A DNA stretch of 64,000 bases from Stutzerimonas stutzeri (GTDB taxonomy: Bacteria; Pseudomonadota; Gammaproteobacteria; Pseudomonadales; Pseudomonadaceae). Positions 35,951-45,007 of the stretch are shown one piece after another. The position numbers and the translations under genes were made by a program. The stretch spans positions 2,170,001-2,234,000 of the forward strand of contig NZ_CP139348.1 of assembly GCF_038561965.1 (NCBI RefSeq). The letters run 5' to 3'. Within the stretch, counting starts at the first letter, position 1. The number at the start of each line of letters is the position of its first letter. The notes beneath the pieces are model-generated. The model was not told the origin of the DNA and made no database searches. It saw only the letters and a program-made list of their open reading frames with translations.

Positions 35951-36646
35951 TCAGTTCCGATCCAGCCAGGATGCAAAGACCGTCTGTGCAGCGGCGAGCA
36001 GTTCGTCGGCGCATGCCTGTGCTTGCTCTCTGATCACGCGGGGGTCGAGCTTGATGCTGTCGAGCTCACCTGCATGGCCGACCAGCCAATGCTCAATACG
36101 CTGCGGATTGGCCTCGAGGTGGAACTGAAGGGCTAGAACCGATGTGCCAACCGAAAACGCCTGGTTTGGGCAGATTTCGGTTGCTGCCAGCCGCGTCGCT
36201 CCCGCTGGAATTTCGAACTGATCGCCATGCCAGTGCAGCACCGGTATCCCGCCACTTAGTGGCTCCAGGCAGGACTGCAAGCCCTCGTCGGTTAGCGATA
36301 TCGGTGCAAAGCCGATCTCTTTTCTCCCCATGGGGCCGACGTTGCTGCCCAGTGCTCGTGCTATCAGCTGAGCGCCAAGGCAAACTCCCAGTATTTTCTT
36401 GCCGCACTGAAGCCGCTGTTCGACGAACGAAAGCACGGATTTGAGGAACGGGTACTTCGCTTCGTCAAATGCACCGATTGGGCCGCCGAGAACAATCACC
36501 AGGTCTGGTGCTGACGGATCGTGATTCGCGAACGAGTCGAGGTTCGCGTCCAATGTTTCGATTTGGTATCCGCGGCTATCAAGAATTTGCTGCAGCGAGC
36601 CGAGATCTTCGAAAGCGAGAAAGCGGATGACGAGGGCGGTTTGCAT
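35951..36646 (-). CDS. Class I glutamine amidotransferase-like protein
   Basis: 231 residues with the GATase1 triad: nucleophile Cys in LGVCLGAQLIARALG and His/Glu in LALQFHLEAN. It is a stand-alone domain of the GMP-synthase-like type, without a synthetase partner. Such proteins include gamma-glutamyl-conjugate hydrolases and enzymes of unknown role. It is divergent from the MocR regulator gene with only 28 bases between start codons, and it heads the run GATase-MOSC-ccoN. Confidence 0.85.
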   Translation of the reverse strand: MQTALVIRFLAFEDLGSLQQILDSRGYQIETLDANLDSFANHDPSAPDLVIVLGGPIGAFDEAKYPFLKSVLSFVEQRLQCGKKILGVCLGAQLIARALGSNVGPMGRKEIGFAPISLTDEGLQSCLEPLSGGIPVLHWHGDQFEIPAGATRLAATEICPNQAFSVGTSVLALQFHLEANPQRIEHWLVGHAGELDSIKLDPRVIREQAQACADELLAAAQTVFASWLDRN

Positions 36647-36647
36647 T

Positions 36648-36704
36648 TATGTACCAATACAATAGAATGAATGTATGAATACAATAGCTAGCGGATCGAC
36701 CGCT
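36648..36704. promoter_or_regulatory. Direct repeats AATACAATAG between MocR regulator and amidotransferase genes
   Basis: Two copies of AATACAATAG (about 36656-36665 and 36681-36690) flank the regulator start codon at 36675, 25 bases apart, in the only DNA between the two divergent genes. MocR proteins often bind direct repeats, so this is a plausible operator for the regulator at 36675. Confidence 0.4.
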
Positions 36705-37973
36705 GTCGAGATCGCTGAATCGATCGAACAGCAAATTCGTTCGGGTTTTTACCCGGATGGCGCCCTGCTGCCTGCCGTCAGATCACTCGCGCAGCAGCTT
36801 CAAGTCAGCCCAAACACTGTGGCGGCGGCCTATAAGCTGCTGCGTGATGCGGCCCTGATAGTTACCGACGGACGGCGCGGTACGCGTGTGGCGAGTGAGA
36901 TGCCGACGGCCGAGACGCAAACCACCATTCCGGAAGGTTTGCGGGACATGGCCTCTGGAAATATTGACGGGGCTACACTGCCTGCCATCGAGGCTGGCTG
37001 GCTCACGGAGAGCCAGTCCGGCTATGACGTGCAAAGTAATGACCCACAGCTGCTTGATGTTGCGGGCCGGTGGCTGGCTGAGCAGAGAATTCCCTGTCAG
37101 CAGCTGGGCATCTATTCGGGAGCGCTCGACGCCGTAGAGCGGGCGCTTCGCCTGCGTTGCCGGCCAGGAAACAAGGTAATCGTGGAAGATCCTTGCTGGC
37201 CGCCAGCGCTGGCATTACTGGCGAGCCTGCGACTCAAGGCGGTTCCCGTACCCGTAGACGAAGAGGGCGCGATGGTCCCCTCTACTGAAATCCTTCGCTC
37301 GGCGGCGGCGGTCATCTTGACGCCGCGTGCGCATAACCCCACCGGCTTTTGCATAAGTAGTCGCCGTTGGAAGCAGTGGGTCGACAGGCTTGCAGATGCG
37401 CCCGATACGCTGCTCATTCTTGACGATCATTGGGGGCCGCTCAGCGCTGCCGAACCCTTGAGCTTCGGTCGTGAGCCTCTTAGTTGGGTCTACGTTGTGT
37501 CGGTCAGCAAATTCCTTGGGCCGGACTTGCGCGTTTCGGTGGTCACGGGCACCTCCAGCGTGCTCAAGAGCATGCACCACCAGCAGACGCTCGGCCCCCG
37601 GTGGGTCAGCCTTTTGCTACAGAGGCTTGCAGGGCGCCTCTGGCAAAAAATGCTCGATAGCAATCGCCTATCGGCAGTGGGGGCTGAGTATTTGCAACGG
37701 CGTTCGTCCTTGGTCCAGGGGCTGAATGACTTAGGCATAGCCGTGCCCACTCAGGGGGAGGGCCTGCATGTGTGGCTGCCCGTCTCGGATGAGACCTCTG
37801 TGGTCCAGACGCTGGCATCGTTGGGCTGGGCCATCCAGGCGGGCTCGCCGTTCAGGTTGGAAAGCCCGGCGGCTGTACGCGTCAGTATCGGCAACCTGAA
37901 CCCTATCAGCGTGCCCGCTTTAGCGCGCGATGTTGCTCATGCATTGAAGCAGCGTCGCCGAACGGTTAACTGA
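36675..37973 (+). CDS. MocR/GntR-family PLP-dependent regulator (MpaR-like position)
   Basis: 432 residues. An N-terminal GntR winged HTH (about 1-70; AVRSLAQQLQVSPNTVAAAYKLL) is fused to a fold-type I aminotransferase-like domain (about 95-425). The PLP lysine is kept in SVSKFLGPDLR. MocR proteins use PLP or an amino compound as effector. It is divergent from the GATase-MOSC-ccoN genes, and in P. aeruginosa the MocR regulator MpaR lies beside ccoN4, so it probably controls this locus. It converges tail to tail with a second MocR gene 31 bases away. Confidence 0.88.
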   Translation: MNTIASGSTAVEIAESIEQQIRSGFYPDGALLPAVRSLAQQLQVSPNTVAAAYKLLRDAALIVTDGRRGTRVASEMPTAETQTTIPEGLRDMASGNIDGATLPAIEAGWLTESQSGYDVQSNDPQLLDVAGRWLAEQRIPCQQLGIYSGALDAVERALRLRCRPGNKVIVEDPCWPPALALLASLRLKAVPVPVDEEGAMVPSTEILRSAAAVILTPRAHNPTGFCISSRRWKQWVDRLADAPDTLLILDDHWGPLSAAEPLSFGREPLSWVYVVSVSKFLGPDLRVSVVTGTSSVLKSMHHQQTLGPRWVSLLLQRLAGRLWQKMLDSNRLSAVGAEYLQRRSSLVQGLNDLGIAVPTQGEGLHVWLPVSDETSVVQTLASLGWAIQAGSPFRLESPAAVRVSIGNLNPISVPALARDVAHALKQRRRTVN

Positions 37974-38004
37974 ACGAGTGCAGCAAATCGCCTGGAGTGC
38001 TGGG

Positions 38005-39300
38005 TCATTGCATGCAGAGGCTCAAGTCTTCGGCGAAGCGGGCCGCCTGGTCCGCGTCCATCGTCGAGGTAGTGATGCGAATGCCGCGCACCTGCTCTTG
38101 CACGGTGAAGCCCGTGCCGCTGCGAACGACCCAGCCCCGCTGGGCCAGATGGAGAATGATCGGTTCGACATCTTCATCAAGCGGCACCCAGACGTTGAGC
38201 CCATCACACGGATGTCCGGCCTGTACACCATGGGCCCTCAGTGCGGCGAGCAGAAGATCTCGGCGATGCTTGTAGTCCGCTCGAGCGCGTTCGATTTTTG
38301 CTCCGACCAGCGGCGAGGTCAGGCAGGTATGAGCGATATCTTGCAAAAGGTGACTCACCCAGGTTGTGCCTGAAGCCAGCCGCAACCGAAGCCGCTGTGA
38401 TGTTTCCCGATCGCTGCCGATAGCAGCGAGTCGCAGATCCGGGCCAAGCGCTTTGGATACGGACCTGATCAGAGCCCAGCGTCGGCTGGAGGCGGGGATG
38501 ACCTGGTGGAATGCCGCTTCGGATAACAGTGCGAAGTGATCATCGACGAGCACTAGAACCTGAGGGTGTCGCTCAAGCACGGCGCGTATTTGTGCGGCCC
38601 GCTCAGCGCTCAAGCTTGAGCCGGTAGGGTTGTGAGCGCGGGGGGTGATCAGCACCGCCTGCACACCCTTCGCTAGTGCGGCTTCAAGCGCGTCAGTTTG
38701 CATCCCTTGCTCGTCAACAGGGACACCGACGGCCTGCAGGCCAGCAATGCGCAGTGTGTTGATACTGCTGATGAAACAAGGGCTCTCGACCGCAACCTTG
38801 TCGCCGGATACAAGATAGGCGGCCAGCAGGCGCTCAACTGCGTCGACTGCGCCATGGGCCAGGTCGATTTCCGGAGGCGAAGGGCAATCGTCAACCAGCC
38901 ATCGATAGGCCACGTCCTGAAAGGTCGGATCAACCGGCGCGTCGCCGTACAGCCGCAGGCGTGATTGCCGTTGTGCCAGTGCGAGAGCCGGATCAGGCAG
39001 CCATATGGGGTTCGGGTTGCCGCTCGATAAATCAATCAATCGAGAGTGCCCGATGCCGCCTTCCTGCTCACCGGGCCCGGCCGTTTCACAAACCACCGTG
39101 CCCAGCCGTCCTCGGGTTTCAGCAACACCTGCAGCGACCAATCGTTTATACGCCGCGGCGACGGTGTTGCGGTTGACCCCGAGTTCCGATGCCAGCTGAC
39201 GCACGGGCGGTAGCGACTGACCAGGAGTTAGCTGCTGCGCCTGCACTTGGCTTCGTATCGTTTCAAAGATGTCGATTGCGGTCTTGTTTTTAGTTTTCAT
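38005..39300 (-). CDS. MocR/GntR-family regulator, PtsJ/PdxR-like
   Basis: 431 residues with the same architecture as its tail-to-tail neighbour: HTH (LASELGVNRNTVAAAYKRL) and aminotransferase domain with PLP lysine in SVSKALGPDLR. It is divergent from a pyridoxal-kinase-type gene, as ptsJ is linked to pdxK in enteric bacteria, so it likely senses PLP or pyridoxal and controls B6 salvage. Its SD, AGGA, lies inside a repeated motif AGGACAAT just upstream of the ATG at 39300, so self-regulation is likely. Confidence 0.88.
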   Translation of the reverse strand: MKTKNKTAIDIFETIRSQVQAQQLTPGQSLPPVRQLASELGVNRNTVAAAYKRLVAAGVAETRGRLGTVVCETAGPGEQEGGIGHSRLIDLSSGNPNPIWLPDPALALAQRQSRLRLYGDAPVDPTFQDVAYRWLVDDCPSPPEIDLAHGAVDAVERLLAAYLVSGDKVAVESPCFISSINTLRIAGLQAVGVPVDEQGMQTDALEAALAKGVQAVLITPRAHNPTGSSLSAERAAQIRAVLERHPQVLVLVDDHFALLSEAAFHQVIPASSRRWALIRSVSKALGPDLRLAAIGSDRETSQRLRLRLASGTTWVSHLLQDIAHTCLTSPLVGAKIERARADYKHRRDLLLAALRAHGVQAGHPCDGLNVWVPLDEDVEPIILHLAQRGWVVRSGTGFTVQEQVRGIRITTSTMDADQAARFAEDLSLCMQ

Positions 39301-39338
39301 ATTGTCCTATGACAATGTTTACTTGGGCACAGGACAAT
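39301..39338. promoter_or_regulatory. Operator-like repeats ATTGTCCT/AGGACAAT between MocR and kinase genes
   Basis: ATTGTCCT (39301-39308), GACAAT (39311-39316) and AGGACAAT (39331-39338) make three copies of ATTGTC in alternating orientation, with the outer pair a perfect 8-bp inverted repeat. The first copy touches the MocR start codon and contains its SD; the third faces the kinase gene. Confidence 0.55.
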
Positions 39339-39447
39339 CTTACACTTTGCGAAAGCGGTTGCTACCTCAAGGCAATCGATCCCACGCAGCTTGAGCGGAT
39401 AGCTTCAGCCGTGGCTCACCAGCAGGCTGCAATGGAGTATGTGTTTG

Positions 39448-40323
39448 ATGGCTGTCAGCATCGATTTCACCGGCGTGTCGGGTGCAGAGCCGCTTCCACT
39501 GGACGTGATTTCGATCCAATCGCAGGTTGTCTACGGGTGCGTAGGAAACAGCATCGCCGTGCCCGTACTGAATGCCGGCGGTCTCTCCGTGGGGGCCATA
39601 CCCACCGTCTTGCTCAGCAATACGCCTCACTACTCCACCTGCCATGGCGGTGCGCTTCCGACTAGCTGGTTCGCTGGCTACCTCAAAGATCTGGAAGCCC
39701 GGGATGCGCTGCGCTCGGTAAGAACCGTGCTGGTGGGCTATCTGGGCAGCACGACACAGGCGGCGGTACTTGCCCGCTGGTTGGGCACGGTACTGGAGAG
39801 GCACCCGGGTATACGCGTTCAGCTGGACCCCGTCCTTGGTGATGATGACTGCGGCATGTATGTAGAGCCTGCGATGGTGAGTGCCTTTCAGACTCATTTG
39901 CTTCGGTTCGCCAATGGCCTGACACCCAATGCATTCGAGCTGGCTCGTCTATCCGGCCGCTGCGTTGAAACCGTCGAGCAGGTTATCGATGCCGCGCGCA
40001 GCTTGCTGACCGGGCGTACCCAGTGGGTCGTCGTCACCAGTGCAGCTCAACATGAGTGGCCAAGCGAACGTATGTACGTGGTGGTGGCTACGAAAGAGTC
40101 TGCAGAGGTGATCGAGCACGAGCGAGTCAGCGTCTCGCCCAAGGGCACCGGAGATTTTTTCAGTGCAGCCCTGGCCGCCGCATTGCTGAGGGGGATGGAG
40201 CTTACCCACGCCGTTAAGTTTGCCTGCCGCCAAGTCATTGATTCCCTAGCCCTTACACGCCAAAGCAATTCGGCTGAGCTGCGCTTGCCAGCATTTGGCA
40301 CCTCTCTCTTCGCCAAGGAATGA
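39448..40323 (+). CDS. pdxY: Pyridoxal/pyridoxamine kinase (PdxY/PdxK family)
   Basis: 291 residues from the ATG at 39448, which has GGAG nine bases upstream; the ATG three codons earlier sits too close to that site. Ribokinase-superfamily kinase: SIQSQVVYGCVGNSIAVPVL at the N-terminus, substrate region VLLSNTPHY, LDPVLGDDD, LTPNAFELARLSG and the anion-hole/catalytic GTGDFFSAAL. It phosphorylates B6 vitamers to PLP. It is the first gene of a three-gene operon and divergent from the PtsJ-like regulator. Confidence 0.9.
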   Translation: MAVSIDFTGVSGAEPLPLDVISIQSQVVYGCVGNSIAVPVLNAGGLSVGAIPTVLLSNTPHYSTCHGGALPTSWFAGYLKDLEARDALRSVRTVLVGYLGSTTQAAVLARWLGTVLERHPGIRVQLDPVLGDDDCGMYVEPAMVSAFQTHLLRFANGLTPNAFELARLSGRCVETVEQVIDAARSLLTGRTQWVVVTSAAQHEWPSERMYVVVATKESAEVIEHERVSVSPKGTGDFFSAALAAALLRGMELTHAVKFACRQVIDSLALTRQSNSAELRLPAFGTSLFAKE

Positions 40324-40327
40324 CTCC

Positions 40328-40588
40328 ATGCCCGTCTATCGTTTAAACATTCGCCGTGATCAAAAGCATCTAGGTCATTTTGAGTCCGATGCGCCATGGG
40401 CCTTGGAGGCCGTACAAGACATCGCTCAACGTCTGCCTGCGGGCGAGGGCTATTGCATCGAGATGCAGGTATCCGATGGCGAACGCCGCTACCTGGAGGT
40501 CGGGCCCAGCGGAATCCGAGTACTGGGTACGGAGCGCAGCTTCCGGCCCGTAACGCAGCGTTCAGCGCTTCTCTCAGCAGTGGAGTGA
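40328..40588 (+). CDS. Small protein of unknown function in the kinase operon
   Basis: 86 residues from the ATG at 40328, five bases after the kinase stop, with AAGGA eight bases upstream. No domain is recognised. It is soluble, with a compact alpha/beta look (MPVYRLNIRRDQKHLGHFES, then VSDGERRYLEVGPSGIRVLG). Tight spacing on both sides (the next start is six bases after its stop) supports a real translated gene linked to PLP metabolism. Confidence 0.65.
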   Translation: MPVYRLNIRRDQKHLGHFESDAPWALEAVQDIAQRLPAGEGYCIEMQVSDGERRYLEVGPSGIRVLGTERSFRPVTQRSALLSAVE

Positions 40589-40594
40589 CAGGTC

Positions 40595-41821
40595 ATGGAC
40601 GATCAAAGCGCTCATCTGATGCATGCTTATGCCAGGCAGCCGGTTTACTTCACCCACGGGAAGGGCGCCCGCCTCTGGGACACTCATGGGCGGGAATATC
40701 TCGACGCCATCGCGGGGGTTGCCGTAACCAATCTCGGTCACTCTCACCCTGAAATAACCGCCGCCATTGCCGATCAGGCCGGTCGTTTGATGCATACCTC
40801 GAATCTGTTCGGCATCGAGTGGCAGGACTCGCTTGGTTCGAGGCTTTGTGCGATCTCTGGAATGCGTCGGGCGTTCTTTTGCAACTCAGGCGCGGAAGCA
40901 AACGAGACCGCATTGAAGCTGGCTCGCTTGCACGCAACCCGCCGAGGCGAAGCCCTGCCGGTCGTGCTGGTAATGGAGAACAGTTTTCACGGTCGTACAC
41001 TCGCAACGTTGGCTGCGACCGGTAACCCAAGCGTACACCGGGGCTTCGAGCCGCTTATGCCAGGCTTCATGCGGGTGCCCTACGCCGATATCAATGCAGT
41101 CAGGTCGCTCGCTTCGCAGTTCCCCAATATCGTTGCGGTGCTGGTTGAGCCCGTTCAAGGCGAAAGTGGTGTACGTATTGCGCCGACTGAATATATGCAG
41201 GCGCTGCGAGAGTTGTGCACGGCCAACGACTGGCTGTTCATGGTGGATGAGGTGCAGACCGGCTTCGGCCGTACGGGGGCATGGTTTGGGTACCAGCATG
41301 CGGGAGTGCTGCCGGACGTGATCACCTTGGCCAAGGGCCTTGGCAACGGCTATCCAATCGGTGCGTGTTTAGCCAGAGGCGTCGCGGCGGATCTCTTTTC
41401 GCCTGGTCACCACGGTTCCACCTTTGGCGGCAACCCCTTGGCCTGTCGAATCGGCTGCACCGTGGTCGATGTGATGGAGCGAGATGGTGTACCGCAACAT
41501 GCGAGGGTCATGGGGCAGCGCCTGGAAGGCGCACTTCGGCAAGGGCTCGCGGGGTGCGAAGGCGTTGTAGCGATTCGCGCACTCGGTCTGATGGTAGGCA
41601 TCGAACTGGATCGCCCATGTACCGAGCTTTTGACCTGCGCATTGAAAGATGAAGCCCTGCTGATCAGCGTCTCGCGGGAACGAACGATCCGCCTGCTGCC
41701 GGCTTTGATCTGCTCCGAAGCTGAGATCGACGAGATTGCAGCTCGCCTGTCACGGATCGTTTGGAAATGGTCGCGCCTGCAGAGCGACACGCTGCGGCAA
41801 GCCTCGCTTGCGACGCTTTGA
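40595..41821 (+). CDS. Class III aminotransferase, acetylornithine-aminotransferase-like
   Basis: 408 residues. PLP fold-type I class III signatures: NSGAEANETALKLAR, ENSFHGRTLATLAATG, LFMVDEVQTGFGRTG and the PLP lysine in ITLAKGLGNGYPIGA. It is close in length and motifs to ArgD but the C-terminal part diverges, and its position after a pyridoxal kinase argues for a different omega-amino substrate. It is the last gene of the kinase operon. Confidence 0.82.
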   Translation: MDDQSAHLMHAYARQPVYFTHGKGARLWDTHGREYLDAIAGVAVTNLGHSHPEITAAIADQAGRLMHTSNLFGIEWQDSLGSRLCAISGMRRAFFCNSGAEANETALKLARLHATRRGEALPVVLVMENSFHGRTLATLAATGNPSVHRGFEPLMPGFMRVPYADINAVRSLASQFPNIVAVLVEPVQGESGVRIAPTEYMQALRELCTANDWLFMVDEVQTGFGRTGAWFGYQHAGVLPDVITLAKGLGNGYPIGACLARGVAADLFSPGHHGSTFGGNPLACRIGCTVVDVMERDGVPQHARVMGQRLEGALRQGLAGCEGVVAIRALGLMVGIELDRPCTELLTCALKDEALLISVSRERTIRLLPALICSEAEIDEIAARLSRIVWKWSRLQSDTLRQASLATL

Positions 41822-41929
41822 TTGGCAAAGGGTGCTTTGCATCCATGTCTGTGCCCGTCGTATGGATGAAGCGAAGTAGTGCGGTCATCCCGCCACGGGA
41901 CTCTGCTTGAAAAACGGATCGGCAGGCGG

Positions 41930-44900
41930 TCATTGAAAATCCCGACTTCGTACGTCCAGGCCCGTGAGCATGGGCGTGAGGTCGGTCAACCGACCGGCGA
42001 TTACGTGGCGTACGCCATCTGCTGTCTCCAGGTAGCCGTCAATGCGCAGCATCTGCGATTGCACCAGCACCCGACGTTGGCGCTCGGCCAAGTCGTGCCA
42101 TACCACGACATTGATCATGCCGAACTCGTCTTCTAGCGTGACGAAGATAACTCCGCTTGCCGTCTGTGGACGTTGGCGACCAACCACCAGGCCGGCAACG
42201 CTGACCGGGCGTTTGTGCTCCAGTGCGGCCAGGTCGCGTGAGCTTCGGCAGCGCTGGGCTGCGAGTTGGGGGCGTAGCAATTTCAATGGGTGTGGGCCGA
42301 GTGTGGTGCCCAGAGTGGCATAGTCGGTAAGCAGATCTTCGCCACAACTCGGCAGCGGCAAACTCACCGATGCTTCCTCGGTCGGCAGGCCGGCGAACAG
42401 TGGCAGCTGTGGTTCGATTCCTGCCATTGCCCAACGAGCCTGGTACCGATGGCCGGCCAGACCGCGCAAAGCACCGGCATCGGCCAGTTGCTCGCGGGCG
42501 CGAGCGTCGAGCCCGGTTCGCCGGCTCAGATCCTCGACATCTCTAAACGGGCATATCCGCCGTTCTCCCTCGATGTGTCGCGCGGCCTCTTCACGCAGGC
42601 CGCGAATCATCCGCAGGCCGAGGCGGATAGCCGGTTGCGGGTCACTGGTCGGTTCCAGGCTGCACTCCCATTCGCTATGGCGCACGTCTACCGGGCGTAC
42701 TTCGATGCCGTGGCGGCGGGCATCCTGCAATATCTGGTCGGGGCTGTAAAAACCCATTGGCCAGCTATTGATCAGTGCGCAGGCGAAGGCCGCCGGTTCG
42801 TGGCACTTCAACCAGCAACTGGCGTAGGTGAGCAGGGCGAAGCTGGCTGCATGGGACTCGGGAAAGCCATAGCTGCCGAAGCCCTCGATCTGCCTGAAGA
42901 TCCGCTCGGTGAATTCTTGTGTGTAGCCTCTGGCGAGCATCCTCGAGGTCAGGCGTATTCGATGTGGTTCCAGGCCACCGTGACGTTTCCAGGCGGCCAT
43001 GCTGCGGCGCAGCTCGTCGGCCTCGCCCGCTGTGTACTGGGCTGCGACCATGGCCAGCTCCATGACTTGTTCTTGAAACAGGGGTACACCAAGGGTGCGT
43101 TCGAACACTGGGATGAGTTCCTCGGAGGGATATACCACTGGCTCCTCATCGTTCCGGCGGCACAGATAGGGATGCACCATGTCGCCCTGGATTGGCCCGG
43201 GACGAACAATGGCCACCTGAATCACGAGGTCATAGAAGGTCTTCGGCCGCAGCCGCGGGAGCATCGCCATTTGTGGCCGTGATTCGATCTGGAATACCCC
43301 GACGGTGTCGGCGCGGCTGATCATGGCGTAGGTTGCCGGATCCTCCTGCGGCAAGCTGGCCAGAGTCCAGCAAGTCCCGCGATAGTGTTCGATCAGGTTG
43401 AAGCAGCGGCGCAGTGCGCTGAGCATTCCGAGCGCCAGTACGTCGACCTTGAGCAGGCCGACCAGGTCGAGATCGTCCTTGTCCCACTGAATTACCGTGC
43501 GCTCGGCCATGCTCGCGTTTTCCACCGGTACCAGAGTTTCCAGCGGGTGCTCGGATATGACGAAGCCCCCGGGATGTTGCGACAGATGACGAGGGAATCC
43601 GATCAGCGACGCGGTCAACGTCAACACACGGCGCAGCAGTGGATTGTCCGGGTCGAAACCGGCCTCGATCAGGCGCGTAGCGGACGGCGCTCCCTCATGC
43701 CGGCGTCCACAGCAGTCGGCCAGCGAGTCGATCTGGTCCGCTGGTAGGCCGAGCGCCTTGGCGACGTCGCGAACCGCGCCAGCGCCGTGATAGGTGCTGG
43801 CCACCGCGGCGAGCGCGGCACGTCCGCGGCCATAACGGCGGAATATGTACTGGATGACTTCCTCACGGCGCTCGTGCTCGAAGTCGACATCGATATCCGG
43901 CGGCTCCTTGCGCTCACGGGACATGAAGCGTTCGAACAGCAGTCGACTGCCCGCGGGGTTCAGTTCAGTAATGCCTAGGGCATAGCACACCGTCGAGTTG
44001 GCTGCCGAGCCACGACCCTGGCAGAGGATGTGCTGCTCACGGGCGAAGCGAACGATGTCGTGCACCGTCAGGAAGTAGCTCTCGTAACGCAGTTCGGCGA
44101 TCAATGCCAGTTCGTGCTCAATTCGCGCTCGGGCATCTGCTGGGACGCCGTCCGGCCAGCGCCAACTGCTACCCCGTTCGACCAGCGCGCGCAGCCAGGA
44201 GGTGGCGTTGTGGTCGGCTGGTACCAGCTCATGGGGGTAGTGATATTTCAACTGGCCGAGATCGAAACTGCAGCGCTTTGCGATGCGTAGCGTCTCGGCC
44301 AGCAGCTCTGGCGGGTAGAGTTCGGCGAGCTCCTCGCGGTGGCGAAGATGGCGCTCGCCGTTGGCAAACAGGTATGCACCGGCCTCGGCAACTGGCAGGT
44401 GGTGGCGGATGGCAGTCATGCAGTCTTGCAGGGCGCGGCGGCCGCGGGCATGCATATGCACGTCACCACAGGCGACCGGAGGGATATCTAGGCGCCCGGC
44501 CAGCGCAAGACTGTCGCGCAGGTGCCGTGCATCGTCGCCGCTGCGATGTAACTCAATCCCCAGCCATAGGCGAGTGGGGAAGCGCTCGCGCAACCAGTGG
44601 CCGTCGGCGTCGCCATCAATGTGATGCTGGGGAGTCCAGATCGCTATGAGGCCGTCGAGTTGTTCACTCAGATCCTCGCGCAGCAGGTGATATCGTCCTT
44701 TTTCGGCGCGGCGTCGGGCACGGGTTATCAGCCGGCACAAGGCCTGATAACCCGTGAGGTTCTCGGCCAGCAAAACCAGCTTAGGGCCACTCTCAATCCG
44801 CATCTCGCTGCCGACAATCAGCTGCAGGCGTGCTTTCTTTGATGCCTGCCAGGCACGAACAATGCCGGCCAAGGTGCATTCGTCGGTTATCGCCAGGGCG

Positions 44901-45007
44901 CGGTATCCGTGTCGGGCGGCACGCTCGAACAGTTCCTGAGCACTGGAGGCACCGCGCTGGAAGCTGAAGTTGGACAGGCAATGCAGCTCGGCGTAATCGG
45001 CGGTCAT
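41930..45007 (-). CDS. dnaE2: Error-prone DNA polymerase DnaE2/ImuC
   Basis: 1025 residues from the ATG at 45007, which overlaps the imuB stop by four bases (ATGA); the open frame runs 41 codons further upstream within imuB. PHP domain (ELHCLSNFSFQRGASS), polymerase III alpha palm with the acidic motif PDIDVDFEHERREEV, tandem HhH region and OB-fold, plus a clamp-binding-like PQLPLFAG near the C-terminus. It lacks the long C-terminal tail of replicative DnaE. With ImuA and ImuB it forms the SOS mutasome for translesion synthesis. Confidence 0.94.
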   Translation of the reverse strand: MTADYAELHCLSNFSFQRGASSAQELFERAARHGYRALAITDECTLAGIVRAWQASKKARLQLIVGSEMRIESGPKLVLLAENLTGYQALCRLITRARRRAEKGRYHLLREDLSEQLDGLIAIWTPQHHIDGDADGHWLRERFPTRLWLGIELHRSGDDARHLRDSLALAGRLDIPPVACGDVHMHARGRRALQDCMTAIRHHLPVAEAGAYLFANGERHLRHREELAELYPPELLAETLRIAKRCSFDLGQLKYHYPHELVPADHNATSWLRALVERGSSWRWPDGVPADARARIEHELALIAELRYESYFLTVHDIVRFAREQHILCQGRGSAANSTVCYALGITELNPAGSRLLFERFMSRERKEPPDIDVDFEHERREEVIQYIFRRYGRGRAALAAVASTYHGAGAVRDVAKALGLPADQIDSLADCCGRRHEGAPSATRLIEAGFDPDNPLLRRVLTLTASLIGFPRHLSQHPGGFVISEHPLETLVPVENASMAERTVIQWDKDDLDLVGLLKVDVLALGMLSALRRCFNLIEHYRGTCWTLASLPQEDPATYAMISRADTVGVFQIESRPQMAMLPRLRPKTFYDLVIQVAIVRPGPIQGDMVHPYLCRRNDEEPVVYPSEELIPVFERTLGVPLFQEQVMELAMVAAQYTAGEADELRRSMAAWKRHGGLEPHRIRLTSRMLARGYTQEFTERIFRQIEGFGSYGFPESHAASFALLTYASCWLKCHEPAAFACALINSWPMGFYSPDQILQDARRHGIEVRPVDVRHSEWECSLEPTSDPQPAIRLGLRMIRGLREEAARHIEGERRICPFRDVEDLSRRTGLDARAREQLADAGALRGLAGHRYQARWAMAGIEPQLPLFAGLPTEEASVSLPLPSCGEDLLTDYATLGTTLGPHPLKLLRPQLAAQRCRSSRDLAALEHKRPVSVAGLVVGRQRPQTASGVIFVTLEDEFGMINVVVWHDLAERQRRVLVQSQMLRIDGYLETADGVRHVIAGRLTDLTPMLTGLDVRSRDFQ

